A DNA stretch of 64,000 nt from Acanthosepion esculentum (GCA_964036315.1 OZ038479.1:57824246-57888245), one strand, 5' to 3'. Shown: positions 46,383-57,799, counted from the first letter of the stretch. Notes: generated by a model from the letters alone, not told the origin. Translations and numbers: made by a program.

Positions 46383-46707
46383 CTATATTTCTGAGATGAG
46401 GTATTATGTACAGTATTTACATTAGTCGGACTATTGTCCTCATCTTTGTCGCCATTTTTGTCACAACATTTCGGCCGTTGTACGCTCCAGCCTTCTTCAG
46501 GTGGTTGGAATTTCGAACTGAACCCTTTATTTCGATCACTGGGGTAGACTGTTCTAGTTCCACGAGCCATGTTTGATGGATGTCAGTTATCTCCTGCTAA
46601 TTTTCCCTCTGAAAGTTCTCCACTGCCTGAACCGGGTATTGAACTCACACTCTTTGGGTCTGTCACTGGATCTAACCAACACCTTTATCCACTGTGCCAT
46701 GTGTTCC
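46383..46707 (-). mobile_element. Penelope-tailed, tRNA-headed element, copy B, full length
   Basis: On the minus strand, in order: a tRNA-like head (CACATGGCACAGTGGATAAA, then a consensus B box GTTCAATAC at 46644-46636), a middle segment (AACTAGAACAGTCTACCCC), the core CTGAAGAAGGC...GGCCGAAA (46501-46470) and a tail ending CATAATACCTCATCTCAGAA. At about 325 bp it is the most complete copy. The head is that of a tRNA-derived SINE. The core and tail are of the kind seen at ends of Penelope-like retroelements. No coding capacity. Confidence 0.72.
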
Positions 46708-46779
46708 TAACACTAAAATGGAATAAAAAGAAATTAAAAAGGTACATCAGTAAATAACAAGTTCTTTTCTTTCACTTAC

Positions 46780-46915
46780 CTTTCAAATCGAAAAATGCAA
46801 TGGGATGATTTCTTTGTCAACCTACCCAATTTTTATGTTGTTCATTCATTTAATTAACAATGTCGAAGATGAACCAAAATGGCACAAAGAATGAATTTTC
46901 ATCTTTTTAAAATTT
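46780..46915 (-). promoter_or_regulatory. Inverted, truncated copy of the exon-1 block
   Basis: The minus strand reads GAATGAACAACATAAAAATT, GAAATCATCCCATTGCATTT and TTTGAAAG|GTAAGTGAAAGA, with the donor at 46779-46778. Only the last 135 bp of the block is present. On the minus strand it is followed by copy B rather than by a finger gene, so it appears to be an orphan. Confidence 0.6.
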
Positions 46916-48140
46916 TAATTGGAATAATTTATTAAATTTTAATTTTTTTTAAATTCTGCATAAATTTCCCCATTTTAGATGATATTATTATTAATTGAAA
47001 ACTATATTTACAAATCTTAAATTGAAAAGTTTAGTACAATTCATCAAAAATCAATATTTTTAAAAGAATTTTCTATTTTTTTGTTGTGTGTATAAACTTA
47101 ACAATTTTTGTAGATACCGGTGCCAATACACAATATTATTAGAAAATAAGATCAATAGCTATAGTAAATTCAAAGCCAAACTATTTAAAATTCAATAACC
47201 ATTACATTATGGAGAATATTTTCCTAAGTTCTTAAGATTACAGAGTACTTAAAAATTATATAAAAAAAAAAGCACTGACTTCGTAGCCTTCAGTTACGTT
47301 TCATATATAAAAATCCCACAGAACAACATTAGATCCGTCTGTCATCAAGTTGTCAAACACATTAATAGCTTAATCAAATGGCTAGTGCTACATTAAAAAA
47401 TGTATTTCTGTGATATTTTAAATTTAAAATAAATTTGTTTCAATTCAGATTAATTATATTTTAAATTAGCTAATATTCCTCAAATAATGTTTCAGAGAAG
47501 TATATTGTATTTTTGGAAGATTTCTTAATAAAGTGTATCACATTGTGATGAAAGAAAAGGATGCTAATCATCTATTTTAGCAAAAGAAAAAGAAATAACA
47601 TCCAGTCAGTTTAAATTAGTTTTAGAAATGCAGCAAAGTATTTTGCTTATTAGAAATATAAATGCTTCAAAAAAGATTTTTCATTTGTTATAAAATTAAA
47701 TTTTTAAACTATATTGTCTTTCTTTTCTCTTTAGGTACTTACTACTGTTTTATTTTTTTAAATCAACACTTTTTTTGTGGGGGTAGTATTTTTAAGATAG
47801 TCCTTCTACGGTACCTAAAAATTCAAGGAATAAATTGTAATTTCTATAACATAGAAATTTCGACCACATATTTTATGCAACAAAGTAAATGTTTTACCGT
47901 TCTAAGTGACGAATAAGTTCTTTAATCTGAGACTTGCTTCCTAAGCAAACTTTTCAAAATAGAAGGGAAATGAATCAAGTGGAAATCACAGCTGTCCAAA
48001 CAAATAAAAAGTTTATAGTAAAAATGATTTGTGATTTTTTTTCTATCACAAACTGATAGTATTTCAGCAGACTGCATCATTTCAAGTCAACAATATTTTA
48101 ATGAAATAAATTATTAAAATCCTAATTCTACCAAAAAAAT
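46916..48140 (-). repeat. Inverted copy of unit A2 intron sequence
   Basis: It is the reverse complement of about 35920-37130: AAATATTGTTGACTTGAAAT, CAGTCTGCTGAAA, AACAGTAGTAAG and AAATTTAATTTTATAACAAA, in the same order. It precedes the exon-1 fragment on the minus strand, whereas in unit A2 it follows it, so the inverted block is also internally rearranged. Confidence 0.62.
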
Positions 48141-48149
48141 GATAGTGTT

Positions 48150-48560
48150 ATATACCATACCTATGAAGGAACACTAATGAGTATGTCCCAATCCTCATAA
48201 ATACATTGGATACTATTGTAAGTGGGGGGTAATATGCTGTCTAAGTAGTCAACTACTGGCAGTGGTTTACCTACTTCATGCCGCTGGCGAGTATTGTATT
48301 TTGATGATGTTATAAAGATTACCATTTCATTTTCAACCTCTGTTTGGGTTATTCGTCATTCAGTAACCTTTTCTAGGTTACAACAAAAACCATGCATTCT
48401 ATCTTCTTACACTTGATGCTTAGTCCTTTCTTCTTGCTTTCTTTCACTACCATTTGTAGGAGTTCCGGTAGTTTCCTTGCCATCTGTTCTATCAACCCGT
48501 TGTCATCTGTGCATATTATGTTGCTAATAATTATTGCCGCCAATAATGAAACCTGGTAGG
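48150..48560 (-). pseudogene. Non-LTR retrotransposon RT fragment
   Basis: A minus-strand frame reads TDDNGLIEQMARKLPELLQM, then ESKKKGLSIKCKKIECMVF, the catalytic-loop part of a LINE reverse transcriptase (YADD box seen as CTDD) followed by the usual SKKxGLxI segment. It then decays. It may belong to the same family as the C-terminal piece at 53231-53590. Confidence 0.75.
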
Positions 48561-48661
48561 AGTTCTCATTCTCTCAAGATTGCTTCACTGTAATATTTGA
48601 ATAAGTCTCTTCTAAAGAGGATTAGAGAATTTAATTAAATATTAAAAAACTTTGGTCTCTC

Positions 48662-48715
48662 CTTGTAATGTAAATAGTGTACATAATACCTCATCTCAGA
48701 AATATCGACAAAAAT
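48662..48715 (+). mobile_element. Penelope-tail fragment, copy F
   Basis: AATGTAAATAGTGTACATAA followed by TACCTCATCTCAGAAATATC is the tail end of the 46383 family, on the plus strand. Only about 54 bp remain. Confidence 0.7.
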
Positions 48716-48866
48716 TTTGATGATAAAACCTAGTTTATGTCAAGTTTAAGGCATTTTTTTTTTCATTACTGATATTTTAGCGAATTGGTGGAGATACCTA
48801 ATAAAATAAAAAATATCCAATGGAGTAAAATAAAAAGAAAGAAATTGTTCATTGCTATTATGTCTT

Positions 48867-48890
48867 GGGGGGCGGCGGGGGGGGGGGAGG
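48867..48890 (+). repeat. G-rich tract
   Basis: A 24 bp stretch of G with two C interruptions, including a run of 11 or more G. It is extreme for this AT-rich region and could form a quadruplex. A second G run is at 51005-51014. Confidence 0.85.
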
Positions 48891-48954
48891 TTCCACCAAA
48901 ATGCAAATTTTTTTCAAAATGAAAGCAAAATATGTTCCAACCTTCAGTATCTGT

Positions 48955-49250
48955 CGATATTTCTGAGATGAGGTATTATGTACACTATTACACATTACAT
49001 TATTCGGACTATTGTCCTCATCTTTGTCGCCATATTTATTGCAACGTTTCAGCCGTTGTACTGATAACTGACATCAATTAAAACCTGGCATGTGGAACTA
49101 GAACAGTCTACCCCAGTGAGCAAAATAATGGGTTCAGTTTGACATTCCAACCACCTGAAGAAGGCCGGAGCATACAACAGCTGAAACATTATAATAAATA
49201 TGGCGACAAAGATGAGGACAATAGTCCGAATAATGTAAATAGTGTACGTT
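48955..49250. mobile_element. Snap-back copy C of the Penelope-tailed element
   Basis: The left half (48958-49060) is the tail plus core on the minus strand, ending CAACGTTTCAGCCGTTGTAC. The right half (49067-49247) is middle, core and tail on the plus strand: CACCTGAAGAAGGCCGGAGC, then GCGACAAAGATGAGGACAAT. The tails form an inverted repeat with arms of about 75 bp and a loop of about 115 bp. Confidence 0.78.
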
Positions 49251-49319
49251 CCATCCTGTTTTAAAAATTTACCAAACATCAGGGAATTATTTGATTTTAA
49301 TTATTTTTTTTTTCAGGAC

Positions 49320-49700
49320 TCATTCATTAATGAATTGTAAACTGAAGAGGTTATTTTCTTAGAAAATATTTGGAATATGGCAGAAATAGAAGGTATTATC
49401 ATGGTATGCCTCCTGGTGCATTTGTCCCACAAAAAATATTTGGGACACTCATGTGAGTCTGGTTAAAAATGAGGTACAAAACATGGAATTGAAAAAAACG
49501 AACACTTAATAAATGTATTCAGAAGACATGTTAGAGAAGGAAAAAGGCCGAAACAATGTTGAAATGAACAATTATCAGTCTGTGTCTTTAAAGTATTTCC
49601 AGGTTCTGTTTCTATCGAAGCAAAAGGAAACATGTCTTGCTGCTCCAAACGTCAAAGGGAAAAGAGGCTTTTAAATATCATGCCACCTGTGATTATCATC
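49320..49700 (-). repeat. Dispersed repeat R1, inverted copy
   Basis: It is the reverse complement of 23480-23960 and 54970-55450: AATGAATTGT, CCTCCTGG, GACTCACATGAG-like and TTAATAAATGTATTC. It shows that the inverted block also took in B-type flank sequence. Confidence 0.65.
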
Positions 49701-50386
49701 AGCGAGTAATAATCCCACATGAAATTAGGTTTAATTACCTAAACACCTGAGTTAAATCCTCTTTACTTCATTGTTCTAATCATTCTCAGAAGGTTTCAGT
49801 AGCATGGATCAACTCATTTGTTCCCCTCAAATATACCCACAACATCCTCCTCTTCAATGACACTCCAAAATATCTGTAAACTTCGCTGAAGTGATCTTCC
49901 TATGCTCCTCTTGTCCATGAACTAATTACACCACTTCGTTTCTCAAAATCTAATGAACTGTATGTGGTCTAAAAAATCTATGTGTGGCCTTCACTTGCAA
50001 GAACATTGTCACTTCCAAGATTTCAATTGGACTTAATTTTTCTTGGAATATATCAGGGAAATTTATCTGGTACAGAACAATGCATTATGTTGTTTATTCT
50101 TTTCCCAGTTAAACTGTAACTCAACTAACCAATTTTACCAACTAGATGTAAAGACTTTTCAAGGAGAACAATTTATGAAGACCTCTTTCATGGTTCATCA
50201 AACTGATTCATGATACTTGAATTTGTTTGAATAAATCAATGTTGTTGCTCTGTTTATTCCACTTTAATTCTGCAGTGAGCTCTACTGATGAGAAGCCTCT
50301 GTCATGGTTAATCCATTAGGTTCATGAGACTTCTTTTTTATCATTTCATCTTCTGCAAGGCAGTAAAGCCAGTAAAAGGCAATGGG
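49700..50386. other. Unassigned sequence
   Basis: No gene or known repeat was recognised. It joins R1 to the end of the minus-strand LINE and may be the LINE 3' UTR in part. Confidence 0.35.
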
Positions 50387-51720
50387 TTACTGAGTGCAAA
50401 ATAATAAGTGAAAAGGAGAAACATTATTACAGAGAGGGAGAAATTGAAGTGTAATCAAGAAGACTAGATAACGATTGATATTGCATTTAAATTTTTGAAG
50501 ATCAAAGTTGGCTTGAAAGCATGGAAATGGAAGAAACTTCCACAAGCGAGAAGTGCAAGAAAAGAAACTGTCACCATAGAAGTTATCTAGCCAATTCAAG
50601 TAGGAATTGATTAGACCTCACTGCCAATCCAGTACTGCACTTGAATTCATAAAGCCAATGTACGATATTGATGAGTTCATTCTAACAATAACCATGAAAG
50701 TATTTATAGAAAAGACACAGGGAAGCTACATTATGGTGGTGGGAATGTGACTGAAACCAATGTGCCAGTTCAAGACCAATAACATTGCTGCCTCTTCTTT
50801 GGATTGATAAAATCTCTAAATATACAGCCGGTGCAATGGACCTGCTGTATATGGTAGACTTATAAATATCTTAGATTCAGGAGGGAAAATTTAACTTGCA
50901 TGACACAGTAAACCAAATTTCAGCTTCCTGTCAACCAAGAATGGAAACCCGAGAAGGTGCAATGAGTTAATCACATGGAGGTTAGTATCAGCCATGCTGA
51001 TGGAGGGGGGGGGGCAGGAACTGATCTTCCAGGTGACTGAGAGAAGATTAATTTTGGAGGCGTTTTGTGGGCCAGAAATGTTATAGCCTTTCAACTTATG
51101 AAGAAGTCAGGTATGCCAAACCCTGACAAACACTTTTGAGATGTCCAAAACAACAGCCTGGGCTTCACCAGTCTTCAATAAAGCTTGATAGACTCTTTCA
51201 GCAATAATCATTAGTACATCAGCAGTTGAGCTAAAGAAATGAAAGCCATATTGCTTATCTTAAAGTGATGTAAGATGCCTAAGCAATTCAGAGTTGATTC
51301 AGGCTTCTTGTAGTTTACAATAAACATGTCGAAGGATGATATATTGATAGTTTGGATGGTCACAAGGTACACTTGACATCTTAAAGACTGAAACAATGGA
51401 GGAAGATTTCTAACAAGCAAGATGCTGTAGGGCTTTTACTGCACATCTTAGAGAACATAAAACAGTTCGGCACCATATTTTTTGAGGAAATGCTTTGTGG
51501 GGATCCAGATTAGAGATGATAGTTGAAAACATTGGAGGAGTTATATGCCCCTGTCACTCAACAGAATCTCATTTCTAAGTAGAAAATTAAGCAAGGATAC
51601 TCCAGACAAGTCAAGAGCAAAATTTGATGCGAATTTATGCGCAAAACATTCTGCTTCATCAGCAGATGTTAACACCTCAAATTGAGGGAAGAGAGGAGAA
51701 ATAGAAGACATACTCTAAGA
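50387..51720 (-). pseudogene. Non-LTR retrotransposon (CR1/Jockey-like) relic, minus strand, with ORF C terminus
   Basis: It matches the relic at 33790-34770 in reverse: EARAVVLDI-type, LLHKLKGYNISGPQ and IAERVYQAL segments. It also preserves the C terminus (50387-50599): DSFFSCTSRLWKFLPFPCF and ANFDLQKFKCNINRYL, the usual end of ORF2 in this class. Stops and frameshifts are frequent. A run of ten G at 51005-51014 lies within it. Confidence 0.75.
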
Positions 51721-52010
51721 AGGAAGTCAGGGAAGGATACTTCTTGCATTCATGTATTAGATATTTAAACAAACATTTGACAATTGATCTCCTTAAACTG
51801 CATTGGTATTGGGAATATTCTTGATCACTTCAGTGTCTATATATTTCTATCTAAACATGTTTTCTTTTGTGCATTTTCTTTGATCTTTTGTTTCTACCTG
51901 TTGCCATGCAAGTGTTCTCCAATGTGATAATTCCACTGTTGCAGCACCTTTTCTTTCTTCCATTAAGATTGTTTTTCTCTTCAGACTTTATACATCCAGG
52001 CAGATAATGT
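51720..52010 (-). repeat. Inverted unit-boundary flank
   Basis: It is the reverse complement of 33520-33800 (TTTATACATCCAGG, ATAATTCCACTGTTGCAGCA, AACTGCATTGGTATTGGGAA). It marks the right edge of the inverted block, directly before the Copia relic. Confidence 0.68.
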
Positions 52011-54290
52011 AATTTTACCAAGAATAGGTCAAGAGATAATGTGCAAAGTGGCATCAGACAATAATCGTTCTCGGAAGAAAATGAAAGTTATCAGTCGTGC
52101 TGCAAAAGCTACTGGCAAAAACAAAAATATTTTAAATGTATATGTTGAGGGGGAAGACTCATTTTTGCTTGATTTTGGGATAAATGTGGTAGAGTGGAAA
52201 GACTTAACTACAAAAAAGAAAATCTACAAGAATATTGTAGAATCTGCTGAAGCTAAAAAGAAGGAATTACATGGCTGGGCTGAAAACAAAATGTATTCTG
52301 TTATATCAAACTCAAACCAAAATACAATTACAAGATGGATTTGCACCAAAAAAGAGACAAAAGATGGAGTCAAAATAAAGGCCAGACTGGTTACAAAAGT
52401 ATTCAAAGATGAAGACTCAGGATATATTAGAAGTGCCTCGCCTACTTGATCAAAGGAGAGCCTATGAATTATCTTGACCATCATCAAGGCCTTGAGGTGG
52501 ACATGTCATTCTATTGATGTCAAGACAGTATTTTTGTAAGGGAAGTAATTTGAAAGGACAGTCTTTATAAAATCTCCAGAAACTGAAGTTCCTGAATGTT
52601 ATATATAGAAGTTAAATAAATGTTTATATGGACTGAATGATGCTTGTCGAGAATGATATTTAACAGTTAGAAAAGAGCTGACTAATTTTGGAAACTGCCT
52701 AACTAAGTATAGCCAAGCTGTCTTTACATGGTACTATGATAATAAGATTAATGGAATCATATCAACTCATGTGGATAACTTCTGGGCAGGCGCTGAAAAA
52801 TGTGAAGGAAAAGTGAAAGAAAATCAAGCAAGTCTTTATGATCAGATCAAAAGAAACTTCAAGTTTCAAATGTCTTGGTCTTGAGATTTGTCAGCAAAAG
52901 GAGTCCATAATAATTAGTCAAAATGAGTTTATTAAATCAATCCCTATGATACCTACAAAGACTGAATATAATTCAAACTCAGTTTGTCAAATGACAAGCT
53001 CAAATTATGTAGAAGCTCAATAGGAAAGCTAAATTGGCTAGCTACGTAGACACAACCTGATTTGTTATGAGATAGGTGATGTGACATTATCTTTAAAAGA
53101 TAGAAAGGTTGAGAGTATATCACTGATAAATAAATCAGCTAGAAAAGCTAACATATTCTCCAAACTGTTAATACCTAATTTAGGCAATTTTGCAAGACTG
53201 AAACTGCTAGCATATAATGATACAGGATTTCTTCTTCTTCTTCTGTTATGTGTTGTGTCCCTTCAGGATGTAGGCAATCATGGCTCTCCACTTCACCTTA
53301 TCCCTTGTAGGTCTCAATAAGTTTTGTCCCTTTGCTACTTCTCCCAGACCCTATTTTGTCATCCACTTGCTTAAGCCTGCTAGGTATGTCATGCATTGCT
53401 TTCCCTTGTCTTGCTATCCCTCTATTTGTCCTGTGAGTATCAGATTCTCCAAGTCGTCCTTTCTCATTATGTGTCCCACAAATTTCAGCTGCCTCTTCCT
53501 GGTGTTAAGTATAAGCTTCCTCCTTGTTTGCATCCTCTCCAAAACCTCATCGTTGCTCACATGCTTGGTCCATGGGTTAACACATGGTTAGCCTTAAAAG
53601 ACAAGTTTTTCTGATGTGGAATTTCAAATGCTGCCAGAAAGATGAGAAAAAGTAGTGGCTAGCGAAGGACAATACTTTAGTAACATGTTTCTTACTAATC
53701 TTTGTAAATAAAACATTACTTTTCATGAAAAATCAGTGAGAACTTATTCAAGGTCCTAATAATTAGTCAAAATGAGTTTATCAAATCAATCCCTAAATCA
53801 AACTAAATTGGCTAGCTACACAGATACGACCTGATTTAAGTTATGAGATAAGTAAAATGTGATAGAAATTTTGTGAGTATATCACTGGTAAATAAACCAG
53901 CTACAAAAGCTAAGAAAATCTCCTCCAGACTGTTACTTCCTAACTTAGGAAATCTTGCAAGAACGAAACTGGTAGCATACAGTGATGCAGATTTTGCTTG
54001 ACCTAATGATGAAAGATCTCAAGCAGGTTACATTGTCTTTATTGTGTGTGACAATGATAGTTATGTTCCCAGTTTTTGGCAATCTTATAGTCAAGAGATT
54101 TGTAAAAAGTATGCTGGCATTTATTGATACTATGGAAGTCTGCACTTTTTATAGAAAATATCTTCTACAACTTTTATGCATAGAAGACCAGCAATAAAAT
54201 CTTCCAGTAATATGTAAAACTGACACTGCAGGCCTATATGAGTTTGCTCACTCATCTACTCAAATATTAGTCTCTGACTTCTTAGCTTAA
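52010..54290 (+). pseudogene. Ty1/Copia retrotransposon pol relic
   Basis: The open part (52039-52449) reads AAKATGKNKN, then TITRWICTKKETKDG and IKARLVTKVF, the start of a Copia reverse transcriptase. Broken frames follow: RWTCHSIDVKTVFL, CLYGLNDACRE, then STHVDNFWAG, where the catalytic VDD is changed to VDN. The RNase H part is LVAYSDADFA and QAGYIVFIV. The RT-to-RNase H junction is present twice (52905-53230 and 53755-54000). Many stops make it non-functional. No LTRs were identified. Confidence 0.77.
53231..53590 (-). mobile_element. 3' end of a non-LTR retrotransposon inserted in the Copia relic
   Basis: Minus-strand frames read EVLERMQTRRKLILNTRKRQ, LKFVGHIMRKDDLENLILTG and DKVKWRAMIAYILKGH, the C-terminal region of LINE ORF2. 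It ends in an (AAG)n tail (CTTCTTCTTCTTCT at 53231 on the plus strand). It is 5' truncated. Confidence 0.75.
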
Positions 54291-54960
54291 TGAATGTGTT
54301 TTAAGCAGTGGTGGTAACTTATTTCCCTTACTCCCAAAGTGGATTTAACCATTAGGCAGTATTTAAGCCTTTTGAAATTTCTCCTCAGTAAAAATTTTCT
54401 GTTGTTTGGTGAAATGCTGTCACTCTGTTTGTTGAGCAAAATCACACTCTATCAGCAATACAAAAGAATTTTGTGTTTATAATTTGTCTCTTTTCCTTCC
54501 TCCTCTCCAGTTGTACTGATGGTTTATTTGTTCTTTCATACTATCATATGTTTATTATAATAGGAGCAACATAATCTTATTACCATATTTTCCTGCATTT
54601 GAAATGCATTTTTTCCTATAAAATATTTCCAAAAACCACCATGTGTTCTGTACATCCAAGTCGTAATGGAAATTATAAGTTACTTCTGATTTTGAGCCCT
54701 TGAAATTAAAGTCCAGTGATTCAAAGTTAAATTAACATTTTGAGAAAAGCTGTTTATGCCATTGGGATACTAGAATATTCACAGGAAATGAAGTTCCTAC
54801 AACATTAACATCTGATTAAATAACATCTTCCTTCCTTTCTTCTATGTTTTCATCACATGTTGGGTGGTGTCTGTGTTTTAAGATTTAAGCAAAGCTAATT
54901 TCGAGAGATGATCACTTTTGGTAAATTTTACTGAGTGCTTGTGATGAACTTGTCAAGATG
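54290..54960. other. Unassigned sequence
   Basis: It follows the Copia relic. No domain, LTR end or known repeat was recognised. Confidence 0.35.
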
Positions 54961-54969
54961 ACTGGTATG

Positions 54970-55450
54970 TTTAGAAAATTAAGTCTAATTTCTTGGGGGA
55001 TTTCTGCTCCCTGATGAGAATCACAGGTAGCACGCTATTTGAAAGTTTCTTCCTATTTTCCCTCTGACTTTGTTGCTACAATAAATTTTCCTTTCACTTT
55101 GATAGAAATGTGACATACAAGAAGTACTTCAAAGATGCAGACTGTAGATTATATTGAATTGTTCATAACTTCACCTTTTTTTTTATCCTTCTGTAACAGA
55201 TTTTGTTAATACATTTATTAATCATTACTTGTTTGAATTCTGTATTTTGTGACCTTTCTTTTATCCAGACTCACATGAATCTGACACTATTTTTTGCGGG
55301 ACAAATGTGCCAGGAAGTATAAAATGATAACAATTCCTACAACATTCTAAATGTTTTTTTAAGAAAGTATCCTGCTTCACTATACAATTCATTAAGGCAT
55401 AGCTGCTGAGAAAATAATTAAAATCTAATAATTCCTTCATTTTTGATAAA
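54970..55450 (+). repeat. Dispersed repeat R1, copy in unit B2
   Basis: It matches 23480-23960 over its length and lies at the same place before the exon-1 block, which links units B1 and B2. Confidence 0.7.
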
Positions 55451-55719
55451 TTTTAAAAACAAGATAAAGAGATTTTTTGTTTTCATTTCATTTATAAAAA
55501 AGAAAGAAATATAAGCCTGCAATCAAGTTAGAGAACCATAAGAAATGCATAGTGAGCAATGTGTTACTTTTTATTTTAACGAACCCCATTAGTCATGTTT
55601 ACTTTTATTTTATTTATGTCAGAATTGAATATTCATTCTCAATATTATTTATGATTATGATGTTTGTACATCATTTTTTTTCTATAAAATTTGTATTTAA
55701 TATAAAATTCATAAAAATG

Positions 55720-56098
55720 TAATTTGGGGCATCGAGTCGTGTCTGTGGCCATGAAAAACGTCACGCATCGATTTTTGAATAACTCTTGCGTAAATGTCAA
55801 GAATTCTCAGTTATTTTAAACACAAGGAACCAAATCTTGACTAACACCGTCTAATTATTATTATTATTATTATTTCGGCTTTCATAGTCATGTAAAATAA
55901 TTCCTCGAAAGTAATTTCCCGTTTCTAAGGTGTTTTTCCTTTTCTTAATTCATTCTTTGTGACATTTCGTTTCAACTTCGACCTTTTTATATGAACCCAA
56001 CGAACAACATAAAAAATGGTTGGGGCTGATGACAGAAAAAACATCCCGTTTTAAAGTTTTATTTTTCTTGTTGCATTTTTCTTATTTGAAAATGAAAG
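55720..56098 (+). promoter_or_regulatory. Putative promoter and first exon of unit B2 (donor at 56099)
   Basis: It contains CGCATCGATTTTTGAATAAC, CTAACACCGT, an ATT microsatellite (55855-55875), GACATTTCGTTTCAACTTCG, TTTATATGAACCC and AACATCCCGTTTTAA, and ends AATGAAAG|GTAAGTGGAAAA. It lies 7.6 kb before the ZNF4 leader at 63733. Confidence 0.5.
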
Positions 56099-57780
56099 GT
56101 AAGTGGAAAAAGAGAAATAATTTTATTTAAAAAAGAAATCATTATTTACTTACGTGCCTCACTACATTTTTTTCATTTCTTGTCAGCAAAATAAAAAAAA
56201 TGAAAATAAATTCTGCTATGATTTCAATTTCATAATGTCATATTTTGAAGAAATATATTATTAAAAGAGTTTTCAGTTGGATTTTGTTATTTTTAGCATT
56301 AAAGTTTTTATCTTATTTTTAATTCAATCTCCGTAGCACAAAAATTGACCTCGTTTTTATGTTACTCTTTCTTTAAAATTTATTTAGATGTTAAATTGGA
56401 AAGAGTATCACTATCATTTATGGAATACAAATGATAATTTTTGGTTTGATGGATCTAGGACGATTTTGATTTTCGCTGGAATGTTTTTTTAAAACTAAAA
56501 AAAAAGAAAAACTTTTCTCACTCAGTAACTAGAAAAAAAATCAAAAGTCAATAAATAAAACTAAAAGCTATCAACGAAATGTTAGATTTTTAAATAATTT
56601 ATTTCACAAAATAAGCAGCTGATTGAAAAAAAATTCCTTTTCAGTAGAATTAGAAGTTTTTAATAATTTTAAATAAAATAACGGTGAATCATTGCAGTAC
56701 TATTTTGAAAAATTTGCTTAGGAAGTCTCGGATAGCAGAACTGATTCGTTACTTTAGGAAAAACAGAAATTCGGATTAAAAAAATCAATTTTCATTTCCT
56801 GTATGCACAAACCTTGCACAAAATGTGTCTGTTAATAAAATTACAATAGTCCATGGCGGTATCTAAAAATAAACCAAAGTTCGAATGTTCGGAACAAAAA
56901 AAAAAAAAAAAAAATGGATAACTCTGATGAAAAAAGGCCCCAAATTTAATTAAACAATTTTTTTTATCCTTTAAATGTTTACGTTGAAAGACCAAAGTAT
57001 TTTTTGAATATTTTAAAAATGTTGTTAATATTTTCAAGCACGTCCGAAATTTTAGTTAAAAATCTTGTTTTTTTGTTTTTGAGTCCTCAAAATTTACATA
57101 AAATCGATCATGTCAGCCATTTTTGATAATTTTGTAAACAAAAGTGAAATTCTCCGTTTAAAAATGTTGTAAAATTATTTTTTTTTTCGAAAGTTATTTT
57201 AGGAAAATTAGAAATTTAAGGTATACTTAATGCAATTTGAAACAAATATTACCAAATTTTTTAGCTGGAAATATTAGAAGCATGTCTATCCATGGTGATT
57301 GATTTTGGAGGTGTGAATTGACAGCAAGGACGGAAGAGCAGAAGTGACAGTATTTTAAAATTTTAAGTGAACCATCTTATTTAACTAAGTAATTTAAAAA
57401 TTAAATACTTTCAAAATTCTAATGTTACATTGATATTTTTTTTTTTTTAGGTACTTTTCTTTAACAAAGATATGTCCAAAGCTTGCACTGTTTCCATCCC
57501 TAAAACTGAATCTAAAAAAGAAAACATTAATAATTGCAGTATGTCTCTCACTGAACAAGAGAAAGTTGATTATATTTTTAAAAAATGAAAAGAAAATATT
57601 TGGTGAAATAAATATGTACAACAAGAAAAAAACATTTAAAATTTTGAAAATGCGACAATGATGGTCAGTCAGTCAGAGAATTGGATATGAAATCAACACA
57701 ATTTATGAGGCCAGATCCTTGCTTAAAACATGAGACATTATTTCTGAATTGTGCCTCCGTAGTTTTGCTGGAAAAGTTTT
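56099..57780 (+). other. Putative intron of unit B2, first part
   Basis: It aligns with 24567-26640 of unit B1, including the GGAGGTGTGAA, ACTGTTTCCATCCCTAAAA and GTCTCTCACTGAA phrases. A poly-A run lies near 56897. The MITE of unit B1 is absent. No genes are seen. Confidence 0.5.
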
Positions 57781-57799
57781 TAATACATTTTTGGCATAT

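Noticed and set aside
46470..46503. A proven hammerhead ribozyme
   Set aside because: Only CTGAAGA, stem II and GAAA are visible. An extra A, no clear stem III and no cleavage site prevent a firm call, so it is listed only as ribozyme-like.
52039..52449. 136-residue frame as a possible host gene
   Set aside because: RWICTKKETKDG and IKARLVTKVF are Copia reverse-transcriptase motifs, with decayed Copia sequence downstream.
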